This document shows, one piece after another, positions 49,101 to 58,273 of a DNA stretch of 64,000 nucleotides. Source of the DNA: Vanessa cardui (lineage: Eukaryota > Arthropoda > Insecta > Lepidoptera > Nymphalidae). The stretch lies in the NCBI RefSeq assembly GCF_905220365.1, contig NC_061152.1, positions 1,415,001-1,479,000 on the forward strand. The letters are read 5' to 3'. Position 1 is the first letter of the stretch, and every line of letters begins with the position of its first letter. A program made the position numbers and the translations under genes. Under the pieces are notes generated by a model. The model was not told where the DNA came from and made no database searches. It was given only the letters and a program-made list of their open reading frames with translations.

Positions 49101-52100
49101 GAAGACATTTAGTACCAGCAAGAATGAGCTGCACTAGTCGCCCTCGCCATGCTAAGATGTTCCACGCCTCGCTTGAAGGCACCCAGGTTATAACAGGGGA
49201 ACACGTGTAATAATAAATAAATAAATATGAGACATCACATACATGTTTGTCTCGCTTTCGAGCAAAAACTACTGGACCGAATTAAATGAAATTTACTTAC
49301 TTTTTAATTGAAAAAAAAAAAAGGTATAAATATATTCATATTTTCTACGCGAGCGAAGCCACAGGTAACAGCTTATATATAAATAATATTGGGCAACATC
49401 ACATACATTACTCTGATCCCAATGTGAGTAGCTAACGCACTTGTGTTGTGGGAGATCAGAAGTAACGACGGTACAAACACCCAGACCCGAGACGACGTAG
49501 ACAACTAATGATAATCTACATCGACTCGGCCGGACGAACCCGGGACCTCGGAGTGGCGTAACCATGAACCGGTGTACACACTCGACCACGGAAGTCGTCA
49601 ATCGTTCCATATTTTATAGATAGGTTACCTTTAGCACGATGTACGAGTCGCCACTGTAGAAGTTTCCGTACTGATGAGGTGGTACCGGAACGGGCTCGAA
49701 ATCCTGGAAAAATATACATATTTATGGCATAGGTAAATCACCTAGATGGTATGTGGTCACCACTGGCAACCTTGGGAACTGAGATGTTTATTTATTTATT
49801 TAATTATTGTTTTTTTATGATATAGGTTAGCGGACGAGCATATGGGCCACCTGACGATAAGTGGTCACCATCACCCATAGACAATGACGCTGTAAGAAAT
49901 ATTAACTATTGCTTACGTCGTCAATGCGCCACCAACCACGGGAACTAAGATTGTATGTTCCTTGTGCCTGTAGTTACACTGGCTCAGAAGTTTGTAAGAT
50001 TATCGAGCTTTTTATATTTAATTAAATAAATAATAAAAACATCCACGAGCTCACAGTTGCCCGAGCCTTTTGTTACATTTTACTTTTATAAATTTTGGCG
50101 TTACTTTATATTATTACTGAACATCAGCAGATCTTCCCTGGACTTACGAGCTTGTCGTTTTCTTGGAAGACGTGACCCACACTGACATTTTTATTTTATA
50201 ATAATATTTTCAGAACCAGAAGTAGGAAGTAGGCTAACCTCATCAATAATCACATTACATCGTAATAATCATAAAGGCGATTTCAATGTGTCAGCTGCAA
50301 ATCTGCCGCCATTTTTTTAAGGGAAGTTGTGTGACTTGACGCATATGTTGCTTGTTTTTTTTAACAATATATACATAATCCGTAATAAATAATATATGAT
50401 AATATATAATACTTGGCGGTAGGGCTTTGTGCTAGTCCGTCTGGGTAGGTACCACCCACTAACCAGTAATTCTACCGCCAAATAACAGTACTCAGTATTG
50501 TTGTGTTCCGGTTTGAAGGCTGAGCCAGTGTAACTACAGGCACAAGGGACGTTTAGTTCCCAAGGTTGGTGGTACATTGACGATGTAAAGAATAGTTAAT
50601 ATTTCTCACAGCGTCATTGTCTATGGGTGATGGTGACCACTTTCCATCAGGTGGCCCTTACGCTCGTCCGCCAACCTATACCATAAAAAAAATACTCTAC
50701 ATAGTATTTTTTTTTATCCATTTATCTCGATCAGAGAGAACACAGCCTCGGCGACTCTGATGTCGTGTTTATGTATCGAATATCGCTTACAAACAGACAA
50801 ATCTTCAGCTGAATAATATAACAAGATTCGCATCTCAGTAGGCGTTATTGAAGCTCATAGAATAGAGGAAACATAAATTTAAACTAGATACGAAAATAGT
50901 TTTACTATTTCGTAACAGTGATCTCGTATTTGAATCACAAGAAAATAGATTTCGATATAGTATATTATCTGGGACATGAAGTCATTACTATGTAACTGTA
51001 TAATCAGAATCTGGCATAGTTTTGAGGTAAACTCTGAGTTTCAAGTGAACGGAAGAAAAGATTGCCCAGTGGTTAGACACATGAACCCAGGCTATCACCG
51101 CTGAATATTCATGTGCATTTGTGTTTGTAATTCATGTCGTGCTCTTTTAAGGAAATTTCAAAACAAAACTTTCATGTGTATTTTCAATATGACCACATGT
51201 GTATCCCAGAACCGGTATTGGAGCAGTGTGGTGGAAAATACTCCCAACGTTCTCCTCAAAGGTAGAAGAGTCCAAGTCAACTTCCATACAACCTCTCTCC
51301 TTCTTGGGTTGTCTGGAAGAAATGGCTACTTAGCCATAAGACCGCCCGTTGTACTCTACAATATTATATGTAATAATTGTAACATATTATAACGTGTAAC
51401 ATGTGTTGTACAATTAAGTATAAAATAATAAATAAATAAATAAGAGTCCTTAGCCCAGCTGTGGGAAATTTACAGGCTGTTAATGTTGTTAAAATTTTGT
51501 GTCCATCATTTTCATACAATTGACATCCTTGTCATTATTATTGGGTAAAACATGAACATTTTGTGGTGCTTGCATGGATTTGAACCCGCAATCATAGGTC
51601 ATCTTAACAAAATCAAATATACTCTATTCAGGGAGGCTTTTACAAACACTTTTGAATCGTCATTTAACAATGAAGTGAAGCACCGGTTCGGAAAGTAGAT
51701 TCCACCGAGAAGAACCGGCAAGAAACTCAGTAGTCACTCTGTTTCCAACATTTAAAAATACAGTCATGTTAGTTAAATACAATTATATATGTATGTAATA
51801 TATCCTGCCTGGAAGTCAACAGGCAGTAACTCCACGCTTTTTTATTATTTATATAATCTCGTATTGGATAATATGCTTTTTTTAATAATGTATTTTTTAC
51901 AAACGATTTTATTTTAATTATATAGATAAGGGTTTTGTTTGAATTAACTGCGTGTTAATTATGTTATATTTATCGCTTATCAGTTTCATAAAAACGACTA
52001 CATAAGCTTTCATGGTAATATTATTTGTAATCTGTTATATAATTAAATATCGACGTGTAATAAAGAGGAATAAATATAAAACGAAAAGCCTGTAAATTTC

Positions 52101-52866
52101 CCACTGCTGGGCTAAGGCCTCCTCTCCCTTTGAGGAGGGTTGGAATATATTTCGCCACGCTGTTTCAATTCGGGTTGGTGGAATACACATGTGGCAAAAT
52201 ATCTATGAAATTAGACACATGCAGGTTTAATCACGATGTCTTCCGTCACCGAGTTGGAGATGAATTATAAACACAAATTAAGCACATGAGTATATAGTGA
52301 TGCTTGCATGGGTTTGAACCCGCAATCATCATCTCTGCTTCTATTTAACTCTAAATTTTACTGAGAATGTTTTGATAGAAAATCCCAATATCCCAATAGG
52401 CCTGATCTGGTGTTTGGACCGAGATTCCGAGTCTATTGTCATCTGAAACAGGTTACCCCCAAAATGCATCCTCAAGCCAGGGCCGTATTTAGGGGAGGGG
52501 CAACCGGGGCAACTGCCCTGGGGCCTCCACATTGTGGGGGCCACAGTTTTCAGCAAGTAAACAAATACCGAGATATAGTCAAATTATAATAATGTTATTA
52601 TTTAATATTTTAAAAGTTACCGATACAAGTAAATAAATCATAGCTTACTGATTGAAATAAAAAAGTAATTAATTCATGATAATATAATTATTAGGTTGTT
52701 CACGCTTCTGTTTGTCTAGGGCCCCCACTGCTTTGTGGCCCGGGGGCCTCCAGACCTTTAAATCCGGCTCTGCCTCAACCCAGTATGAACCTACCTCGAC
52801 TCTCCATATTTCGATACCAGCCTTCTTTCCTGAGTTCACGAAAGCGGGATGTACTTCAGGCATTAT
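37197..52866 (-). CDS. Three-repeat gelsolin-family protein, paralogue of gene 1 (10 exons)
   Basis: Minus-strand exons: 52795-52866, 49629-49703, 44748-44937, 43531-43646, 42337-42514, 41021-41121, 40260-40376, 38952-39017, 37727-37789 and 37197-37268 (TAA 37197-37199). The joined frame is open for 349 codons. The first exon reads ATA-ATG-CCT, so translation probably starts at that ATG (348 residues, no signal peptide). G1 has HPAFVNSGKKAGIEIWRVE and the actin-binding helix QDEAGAAAILSVNLDD. G2 has RLFQIKGKRNVRVRQV and GDCFILDVEHDIMVYVG. G3 has CEVSDSSGSLEI and YILDTGSSIYVWIGREA. The protein ends at EPTAFKQHFQDWN, where gene 1 continues. Three repeats in about 350 residues is the layout of CapG/severin/fragmin-type capping and severing proteins, so an intracellular role in actin remodelling is inferred. 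A signal peptide on an unseen upstream exon cannot be excluded. Confidence 0.9.
37296..37460 (-). mobile_element. SINE-A, head lost
   Basis: ACAACAACAGTCTGTAAATTT to CCTCACGATGTTTCACCG. It starts about 28 bp upstream of the last exon of gelsolin gene 2. Confidence 0.75.
37472..37712 (+). mobile_element. LINE-3B
   Basis: ATTATAAAGACGATACAAAA to AATCAAGTATATTTTG. Its 3' end is 9-14 bp from the donor of gelsolin gene 2 exon 37727-37789. Confidence 0.75.
37827..38310 (+). mobile_element. SINE-B split by a family D insertion
   Basis: SINE-B pieces 37827-37872 and 38162-38310; reverse family D at 37876-38157 between them. Confidence 0.7.
37876..38157 (-). repeat. Family D, full length, nested in SINE-B
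   Basis: CATGGTATAGGTTGGCGG to CACAAAGCCCTACCAAC. Confidence 0.75.
38683..38910 (-). mobile_element. SINE-B
   Basis: AAATAAATATAAGGATGAG to AACCACGGAGGTCATC. Confidence 0.75.
39142..39444 (-). mobile_element. SINE-A full copy, (GTT)n-tail subtype
   Basis: ACAATAACAGCCTGTAAG to GGGCCATCTCGACTC. Confidence 0.85.
39690..40205 (-). pseudogene. RTE-like LINE RT end, split
   Basis: 39690-39812 and 40035-40205 code for the same tail as 6920-7205 (VRNEYIRGSLKVTPIAEK and RRLSWYGNEEHIVRK). About 220 bp of unrelated sequence with GATA/TAGA repeats separates them. Confidence 0.65.
40620..40680 (+). mobile_element. LINE 3' tail, GAGTTTGAGTTT type
   Basis: ACAATCAATAAGTAAGTGTAA to GGAATTTGAGTTTGAG, as at 34491-34632. 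Confidence 0.55.
40688..40968 (+). repeat. Family D, full length
   Basis: ACTTGGTGGTAGGGC to CGAACCTATTCCATAAAA. Confidence 0.75.
41139..41350 (-). mobile_element. LINE 3' end (GTGCAATAAAG type)
   Basis: TTATACTTTATTGCACATC to CATCTCTTCCAGACAACCC, the reverse of the 51274-51441 insert. Confidence 0.6.
41351..42135. other. No recognised feature
   Basis: AT-rich intron of gelsolin gene 2. No family match seen. Confidence 0.45.
42136..42302 (-). mobile_element. SINE-B, head lost
   Basis: CAAATAAAAATATGAGACAAC to CGGCCGGACGAACCCGG. Confidence 0.75.
42608..42664 (+). mobile_element. SINE-A head fragment
   Basis: GCGTGCATCTTAACCGATG and the B box GGGTTCAAACCC. Confidence 0.7.
42735..43042 (-). 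mobile_element. SINE-A full copy
   Basis: CAACAACAGCCTGTAAATTT to GGGCCATCTCAGCTC, with an extra inverted GATGAATC..GATTCATC near 42920. Confidence 0.8.
43185..43236. repeat. 13-bp hairpin
   Basis: CAACATCCGGTTT and AAACCGGATGTTG with a 26-bp loop, in intron sequence of gelsolin gene 2. Confidence 0.7.
43745..44180 (-). mobile_element. LINE-3B, long copy
   Basis: ATCAAAATAAACTTTATTC to TTATCCTTACTCCTAGTGC; retains the RT C-terminal codons. Confidence 0.75.
44190..44312 (+). mobile_element. LINE-3B, opposite to the previous copy
   Basis: TTGTTGAAAAAGAGTCACTG to TTATTTTGATTTGATC. Confidence 0.75.
44313..44434 (-). mobile_element. SINE-B, 3'-truncated
   Basis: CAGAAGTAACGACGGCAC to CAACTCGACCACGGAGG. 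Confidence 0.75.
44435..44714 (+). repeat. Family D
   Basis: AGCCCGTCTGGGTAGGTAC to CCAACCTATACCATAAAAA. Its A tail is about 30 bp from the donor of gelsolin gene 2 exon 44748-44937. Confidence 0.75.
44966..45228 (-). mobile_element. SINE-A with small deletions
   Basis: AACAACAACAACAGGCCTG to GCGTTCTAACCACGCAG. Confidence 0.75.
45446..45891 (-). mobile_element. MITE E, full copy
   Basis: TAGGCTATATGACAATGC to AACCAGTCAAATAGC; TGACGTCA at 45704-45711 and TCACGTGA near 45600. Confidence 0.75.
46093..46330 (+). mobile_element. Helitron-like element, 5' part
   Basis: TCTATACATATAATAAAATTG to GTGTCCAGTACCGTGCAG. The presumed 3' end CACGGGCACAGCTATTA is at about 46718-46738. Confidence 0.6.
46438..46668 (+). 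mobile_element. SINE-B
   Basis: TTGACGACCGTGGTCGAG to GTTGTCCAATATTTAAAA. It separates the two parts of a Helitron-like element. Confidence 0.75.
46879..47073. mobile_element. LINE tail (+) followed by a SINE-B fragment (-)
   Basis: 46879-46990 reads CAACGCACCTGCAAGCCCC to TTGCCCCCTATCTCATAAAA; 46991-47073 is a reverse SINE-B piece with CTACATCGACTCAGCCGAG. Confidence 0.6.
47090..47260 (+). repeat. Unclassified repeat K, copy 1
   Basis: ACTCGAGTAATTACAGATG, CGTAACGTAACGTGAAACAG and TTTATTGACTGCTTGATTTC are shared, inverted, with 58575-58735. Confidence 0.65.
47272..47756. repeat. Helitron-like family H, inverted pair (large palindrome)
   Basis: Reverse copy 47272-47475 and forward copy 47500-47756 meet at ACTTTGTTTTATACTATGTA and its complement, with a spacer of about 25 bp. 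The right copy ends GGGTCGCTAGT. Confidence 0.7.
48003..48268 (-). mobile_element. Helitron-like element, near full length
   Basis: Reverse copy from ACTAGCACGTGACCTTG to CCAATTTTATTATATG. Confidence 0.65.
48269..48757. other. Mostly unassigned AT-rich sequence
   Basis: Contains two CCCAGCNGTGGGNNTAGTGGGC phrases (48405, 48500) of an unidentified repeat. Confidence 0.4.
48758..49040 (+). repeat. Family D, best full-length copy
   Basis: About 280 bp from ACTTGGTGGTAGGGCTTTG through ACCACCCACTCATCAG, GTTGTGTTCCGGT, AGTTACTAC-type and CAGCGTCATTGTCTATGGG to TATACCATAAAAAAA. The A tail suggests retroposition; no tRNA boxes and no ORF. Confidence 0.75.
49378..49602 (-). mobile_element. SINE-B
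   Basis: AATAATATTGGGCAACATC to CTCGACCACGGAAGTCG. Confidence 0.8.
49810..49987 (-). repeat. Family D, partial
   Basis: TTTTTATGATATAGGTTAGC to AGTTACACTGGCTCAG. A more decayed fragment lies at 49721-49790. Confidence 0.65.
50212..50350 (+). repeat. Unclassified dispersed repeat J, copy 2
   Basis: AGAACCAGAAGTAGGAAG and AAGGGAAGTTGTGTGACTTG match 8665-8890. Confidence 0.55.
50411..50692 (+). repeat. Family D, full length
   Basis: ACTTGGCGGTAGGGCTTTG to CCAACCTATACCATAAAAA. Confidence 0.75.
50693..51059. other. No recognised feature
   Basis: Intron sequence of gelsolin gene 2. No ORF or family match. Confidence 0.5.
51060..51492 (+). mobile_element. SINE-A split by a LINE 3'-end insertion
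   Basis: SINE-A 51060-51273 and 51450-51492 flank the insert 51274-51441. Confidence 0.75.
51274..51441 (+). mobile_element. LINE 3' end with (AAAT)n tail and 8-bp duplication
   Basis: CTTCTTGGGTTGTCTGGAAG and AAGACCGCCCGTTGTAC, then an AATAAATAAATAA tail. Flanked by AAGAGTCC at 51266-51273 and 51442-51449. Confidence 0.8.
51607..51912 (-). mobile_element. LINE-3B
   Basis: AAAATCAAATATACTCTATTC to TTTTTTACAAACGATTTT. Confidence 0.75.
52087..52340 (-). mobile_element. SINE-A
   Basis: GCCTGTAAATTTCCCACTG to GCAATCATCATCTCTGC. Confidence 0.75.
52478..52772. mobile_element. hAT-like MITE beside gelsolin gene 2 exon
   Basis: The ends CAGGGCCGTATTTAGG and, inverted, CAGAGCCGGATTTAAAGG are typical hAT termini. 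Flanked by CCTCAAGC (52470-52477) and CCTCAACC (52773-52780), an 8-bp duplication with one change. The right flank ends 14 bp from the splice donor at 52794. Confidence 0.8.
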
Positions 52867-53409
52867 CTGCAAATGAATCAATCGTTAAAAGAATAATTAA
52901 ATACTATAAGTTTAGCTTAGAATGACAAGGATGTAGTTAAGTAAATATATCTGTCTCTTTCTTTAGTATGTCATATCAATGATGTCAGAAAAGCACAAAT
53001 ATATGTAAGTGATAGCTTTGGAAGCAGCCTAATTACAAGCAACCTGGTGCAAGGAGTGTTTTGAAATTCTTGGTCCACTTGTATTTCGAAGAGCTCTCAG
53101 TTCGCGAGTGATAATGTTATAGATAATACATTACTGGTTTTTAAATGTATTTTTATAAGTCCTACGTTATGGACGCGCAATGTAAGTCTAATTTATTCGT
53201 TGAAAGACAACGAGCAAGTAATTGTTTCAGGGGTTGCGTACTAAGTCAGAGATCAGCTGTGGACTATAATAAGGGTTTGGGTTAGGTAAGATAGTTTATG
53301 TTACTCGTGTCTCGAAGTCAAGACTGGAGACGAGACAAGATTGTTGAAATTATAATGTATATGAGACATATGTTAGTTAAATGAATAACTACTTGGTCTA
53401 CTGTGTAAC
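52867..53409. other. No recognised feature
   Basis: Repeat-poor sequence upstream of the first coding exon of gelsolin gene 2. No second coding exon or signal peptide found here. Confidence 0.4.
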
Positions 53410-53497
53410 TTGGAATATGTTCCAAACCCTCTCCTTAATGGGAGAGGAGGCCTTAACCCAGCAGTGGTAAATTTACAGGCTGTTACTTTACTTTACT
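53410..53497 (+). mobile_element. SINE-A 3' fragment
   Basis: TGGAATATGTTCCAAACCC to CAGGCTGTTACTTTACTTT. Confidence 0.75.
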
Positions 53498-53536
53498 ACT
53501 GTGTAACAGGAGGATCAGTTTGGGTCAGGAGGGCAA

Positions 53537-53650
53537 CCTCAAATCAATTTTATTCAAATAACTTCACAATGAAGCGTTGTTGAATCGTCAATAATTAATT
53601 ACTACCACCCAAGAACCAAGCAAGAAACTCGCGTAATCTCTACAGCCGTA
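53537..53650 (-). mobile_element. LINE 3' end, divergent subfamily
   Basis: Relative of 1010-1150 (CAATTTTATTCAAATAAC and GAAACTCGCGTAATCTC). Confidence 0.55.
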
Positions 53651-53956
53651 CCCTGCTTGACAGCTTTTGGCCAAGCAGACGAGCTGTTCTGCTTGAACTA
53701 AAGAGAGCACGACACTATAAATGCGTTTGTCGCGACATCACGCCGCCATATTGGTTTTTGTGACGTTTGGATTATGATCGTGTCTGTGTCAGTGGATGAC
53801 ATGTTCTGGGACTAAAATCGTGGACTGATCTTCATCATAGACTCACTAAATCTTAGATTTGATTATTATAAAAATGCTCATTAATTAGTAATCCCAACTG
53901 TTAATGTAATACTTAGAGTATAAAAAGTACTGTTATTATTTTTAAGTAGAATTAAA
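53651..53956. other. No recognised feature
   Basis: No ORF or family match. CGCCGCCATATTGG lies near 53742. Confidence 0.4.
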
Positions 53957-54231
53957 AGTAAAGTAAAGCAACAGCCTGTAAATTTCCCACTGCTGGGCTA
54001 AGGTCTCCTCTCCTATTCAGAGGGTTTGGAAAATATTCCACAACGCTTTTCCAATGCGGGTTCGTGGAATGCGAATATGGCACAATTTCGATGAAATAAG
54101 ACACATGCAGGTTTCCGCCGAGCACGAGATGAATTATAAACACAATTTAAGCACATATATATAGTGGTGCTTGTCTGGGTTTGAAGCAATCATCGGTTAA
54201 GATGCACGCGTTCTAACCACTGGGCCATCTC
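53957..54231 (-). mobile_element. SINE-A, (ACTTT)n-tail subtype
   Basis: AAAGTAAAGTAAAGCAACAG to CACTGGGCCATCTCC. Confidence 0.8.
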
Positions 54232-54550
54232 CCATATAAAATATTATAAAATAAAAAGATTGTAGGCTGTTTCGTATCCTGAGACTTCAAAATGGTCAAA
54301 AATTTAACTATAATTTATATTTTTCTAAACAAAATAATTAACTCGTTCGATTGTAATAATCCTTGATTTCAGACTCAGTTAAGAAATAAAGACTCGATTG
54401 TCTGAAGTACTTCTAACTGATAAGGATATACAAACAAGTGATAAGGGCTAACGCGTGAAGTAACGTTACGATATACGGGTTTTTGAATCATTTAAATAAA
54501 TATTGGCATGGCTTTGTCATGACGACTTTTTAACCCCCGACGCAATATTC
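54232..54550. other. No recognised feature
   Basis: AT-rich, nothing coding. Confidence 0.45.
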
Positions 54551-54834
54551 ACTTGGTGGTAGGGCTTTGTGCTAGACCGTCTGGGTAGGTACCCACTCAT
54601 CAGTTATTCTTCCGCCAAATAACAGTACTCAGTATTGTTGTGTTCCGGTTTGAAGGCTGAGTCAGTGTAACTAAAGGCACAAGGGACATAACATCTTAGT
54701 TCCCAAGGTTGGTGGAACATTGACGATGTAAGAAATAGTTAATATTTGTTACAGCGTTATTGTCTATGGGTGATGGTGACCACTTACCATCCGGTGGCCC
54801 ATATACTCGTCCGCCAACCTATACCATAAAAAAA
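54551..54834 (+). repeat. Family D, full length
   Basis: ACTTGGTGGTAGGGCTTTG to TATACCATAAAAAAAG. Confidence 0.75.
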
Positions 54835-55156
54835 GATGGTTTGGCATCGTAGCGCAAACGAATGATCCGATTTTAATGCGGTTTCTTTTGTTGGAAAGGC
54901 ATATCAGTCGAGAGTATTCTTAGCTATGTTTGTTGGAAATCGGTTCAGGTCTTCAAGGTCATCAGGTCATTTGTTAGGTGTGATAGGAATGTCACGAGCA
55001 AAGTTTGCTTGCATATGTGGGATTTGACATTTGAAACACTAATGTCTTCTGGAACCACTGAGCTGGTCTGCTGTTAGGGCTCGGAGAAAGGAGACGTAAC
55101 CGTGGACCGTGGATTTGTCTTCTTTGGTCGGTGATTTATTTAATTTTAAAATTTAA

Positions 55157-55510
55157 TAGGCTGTTTGACTGGTTTTTAATATCCATTTTACCTATATTAT
55201 TTAGCAGAAGTTAAGGAACCCAGTAAAAGTATTTTTTTTTTATTTCTAGCACATATTTGCCGATAAATATCATATTAAAAATTCCATATTTAAATAGCGA
55301 GCAAAAACGCTATTTGGACAATCTGGCGCTGAAATGGGGTCGGTGACGTCACTTTCCTGTATTTTAATCTGTGGTACATATAGTAGAAAAGCAAGGTCAA
55401 CAAGAGAGTGACTTCATCATAAGCCCGGCCAATCAGGAGCGTTTTAAACTCATAATATACACTGATTACAATAATTCACAATTTATTTTTCGCATTACCC
55501 AATAACCTAT
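55157..55510 (+). mobile_element. MITE E with internal deletion
   Basis: TAGGCTGTTTGACTGG to AATAACCTATT, with TGACGTCA near 55343; right end damaged. Confidence 0.7.
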
Positions 55511-55685
55511 TTAAAAGAATCGTTAAGGAGCGTTTGTGTGCTAAAGGATATTACAGCACTAATGACTTTCTAGTTGACTTCACACCTTGGGAATGAGATG
55601 ATCGTTCAAGCTGTTTCAAATAACAACAATATGATTGTATTATTATTAAAAATATATGTTGTATATGTAACATGATATAAAAAAT

Positions 55686-55966
55686 GATGAGTTTCTTACG
55701 CCGGTTCTTCTCAGGTCTGAGGTGTTTAATTATATGTATGTAATGTATCCTGCCTTGAAGTCAACAGGTATTAATTCCACGCTTTTTTATCATCTATAAA
55801 ATCTTGTATCGAATAATATGCCTTTTTTACAAACGATTTGAATTTAGAAACGGCAAAGTTAATATAATTGGCGTTATAAGCTTATCCTTACTTCTTGTGC
55901 ATATACAATAAGAAAGTGTAATAACTTCTATTTTGAATAAAGATTTTTGACTTTGATTGTGACATT
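55686..55966. mobile_element. LINE-3B split by a reverse LINE-3B
   Basis: Plus pieces 55686-55724 and 55911-55966 flank a minus copy at 55725-55910. Confidence 0.6.
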
Positions 55967-55974
55967 ATGGTTTT

Positions 55975-56192
55975 AATGCCGTTATTGGGAGACCACCTGA
56001 TGGTAAGTGGTCACCATTCCTTACATTGCAAATGCACCACCTTGAGAACTAAGTTATGTCCCTTGTGCCTGTAGTTACAATGACTTCAAATCGGAACAAT
56101 ACTGAGTACTGTTTGGCGGTAGAATATCTGATGAGGGGATAGTACCTATCCAGACAGGCTTCCACAAAGCCCCCACCAAGTATTTTAGCCCT
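55975..56192 (-). repeat. Family D with deletions
   Basis: ACCACCTGATGGTAAGTGG to AAAGCCCCCACCAAGT. Confidence 0.65.
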
Positions 56193-56474
56193 TATCTTTG
56201 AAGAATTGCGTAGTAATTATTTTTTTCCGAAAACAGCCATCTTCACTGAATATTCACATGCATGACTAAAATTTAGAACGCTAACTATTTGAGTTCAACG
56301 GTTAGAAGTCTGAGCCCATATATCTTATACCTATTAAGTTTTTCAGTAAAGGGGTAACCTATATTAATATTATATATGTGAAAGTAACTCTGTCTGACTG
56401 TCGCTGTTTCACAACCAAATCTGAACCGCATTTGACGAAATTTGCTATGAAGCAAACTTGAATTCCAAGAAAGA

Positions 56475-56750
56475 ACAACAACAAACAACAACAACAGCCT
56501 GTAAATTGCCACTGCTGGGCTAAAGGCCTCCTCTCCCTTTTCCAGTGCGGGTTGGTGGAATACACATGTGGCAGAATTTCTATGAAATTTGTGACATGCA
56601 GGTTTCCTCACGATGTTTTCCTTCACCGCTGAGCACGAGATGAATTATAAAGACAAATTAAGCACATGAAACAGCGGTGCTTGCCTGAGTTTGAACCCGC
56701 AATCATCGGTTAAAATGCACGCGTTCTAACCACTGAGCCATCTCGACTCA
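56475..56750 (-). mobile_element. SINE-A, (GTT)n-tail subtype, short deletion
   Basis: AACAACAACAGCCTGTAAATT to GAGCCATCTCGACTC. Confidence 0.85.
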
Positions 56751-56774
56751 AGGAAGGACATTGCCTGACACATG

Positions 56775-56940
56775 ACAAACAACACGCTGAAACGATCAAA
56801 GCTCGGGCGACTATTCCATTCATATGTTAACTAAACATCCTCAGTTACCATTGCGTCTAAAAATACTTTAACGTCTGTAATTAAAGATCTACGATGAATT
56901 GATTGCGCCATAAACAACCATTGGTACACCATTTTTTTTA
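56775..56940 (+). repeat. Unclassified repeat L, copy 1
   Basis: AACTAAACATCCTCAGTTACC and GCGCCATAAACAACCAT are inverted at 59310-59460. Confidence 0.6.
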
Positions 56941-57015
56941 CTGCGTTATAAATAGGCTGTCTGGCAATTCGGCCGATTGATGTTAGTGGTCCTTTTTTAT
57001 ATAGTAATATTTAAT

Positions 57016-57062
57016 AGCCTTGTGCTCGGTGGTGACGGAAAACTTCGTGAGGAAACCTGCAT
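57016..57062 (+). mobile_element. SINE-A internal fragment
   Basis: GTGCTCGGTGGTGACGG and GTGAGGAAACCTGCAT. Confidence 0.6.
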
Positions 57063-57297
57063 AGGTCGTTAGTTTTGGGGCGTTACTAGAGTACTTTACT
57101 ATGAGTGTATGTATACAATGTGTGGTATATCCACAAGGTCATTGGACTATATCGATCACAATGAGAAATTCAAGGCCGAGCAGGGCGTGTATTCCTATGG
57201 GGGTTACACTTTGTTCAGATAGGGTTGGCACATAATTTTGATTACTTATTTTAATTTATATTGTACCTACTCTCCCCTCCGGCTACTACAGAATTTG

Positions 57298-57465
57298 TTT
57301 ATTTACATCACATTAGAAACTTCTAAAATTATCAGTGTTTCTTTGATACATTGTCCATGTGTTATATACAAGAACCTTCCTCTTGAATCACTCTATCTAT
57401 TAAAAAAAACTGCATCAAAATCTGTTGCGTAATTTCAAAGATCTAAGCATACATAGGGACAGACA
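57298..57465 (-). mobile_element. Helitron-like family H
   Basis: AGAAACTTCTAAAATTATC to CATAGGGACAGACAGCG. Confidence 0.6.
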
Positions 57466-57497
57466 GCGAAAAGCTTCTCGCTTTCTCTGTCCCTATA

Positions 57498-57700
57498 TTA
57501 ATTTAAACAATTGTATTTAACTAAAATGGCTTTGTATTTATAAATGTTAAAAAAGAGTAACTACTGAGTTTCTTGCCGGTTCTTCTCGGTACAATCGACT
57601 TTTCGAACCGGTGGTAGCTTCACTTGGTTGTAAAATGACGATTCAAAAGTGATTGTAAAAGCCTACTTGAATAAAGTTAATTTTGATTTGATTTGATTTA
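57498..57700 (+). mobile_element. LINE-3B, inside or beside family H pieces
   Basis: ATTTAAACAATTGTATTTAAC to AATTTTGATTTGATTTG. Confidence 0.75.
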
Positions 57701-57701
57701 T

Positions 57702-57913
57702 CACTTTGTATGCTTAAATCTTTAAAACTACGCAACGGATTTTGATGCGGTTTTTTTTAATATATAGAGTGATTCGAGAGGAATGTTCTTGTATATAATA
57801 CATGGACAATATAGTAAAGAAACACTGATAATTCTAGAAGTTTGTAAATAAACAAATTCTGTAGTATATTTAGTATTAGTATTACACAGTGCGAAGCCGA
57901 GCGGGTCGTTAGT
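57702..57913 (+). mobile_element. Helitron-like family H, 3' part
   Basis: TTGTATGCTTAAATC to CGAGCGGGTCGTTAGT. Confidence 0.65.
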
Positions 57914-58178
57914 ATAATAGAAAGAGACAGATAGAAAGGTAAAGATAGCCTGATCTACCATATCAGACATAGCATACCATATGTAAGCTTCGTCAAAACG
58001 TTTAATAATATTTACAGTTATATTGATATCTCAGAAATACTAGTCATTTAAAATAAAACTTTTATGTAATTGGCAACCCTAAAACCTCCCCTATCATTAA
58101 TGTGAGTGCTGTCTGGAAGGTTATCGGGCGAAGAATTATGTCTGCAGTCCATAATATATATATGTACCTACTACATAT

Positions 58179-58261
58179 GAGCCGAGATGGCCCAATGGTT
58201 AGAACGCGTGCATCTTAACCGATGATTACGGGTTCCGAGCAAGAATCACTGAATTTTCATT
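58179..58261 (+). mobile_element. SINE-A head fragment
   Basis: TGAGCCGAGATGGCCCAATGG to GAATCACTGAATTTTC. A SINE-B follows 13 bp later. Confidence 0.75.
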
Positions 58262-58273
58262 AATATCATATCT

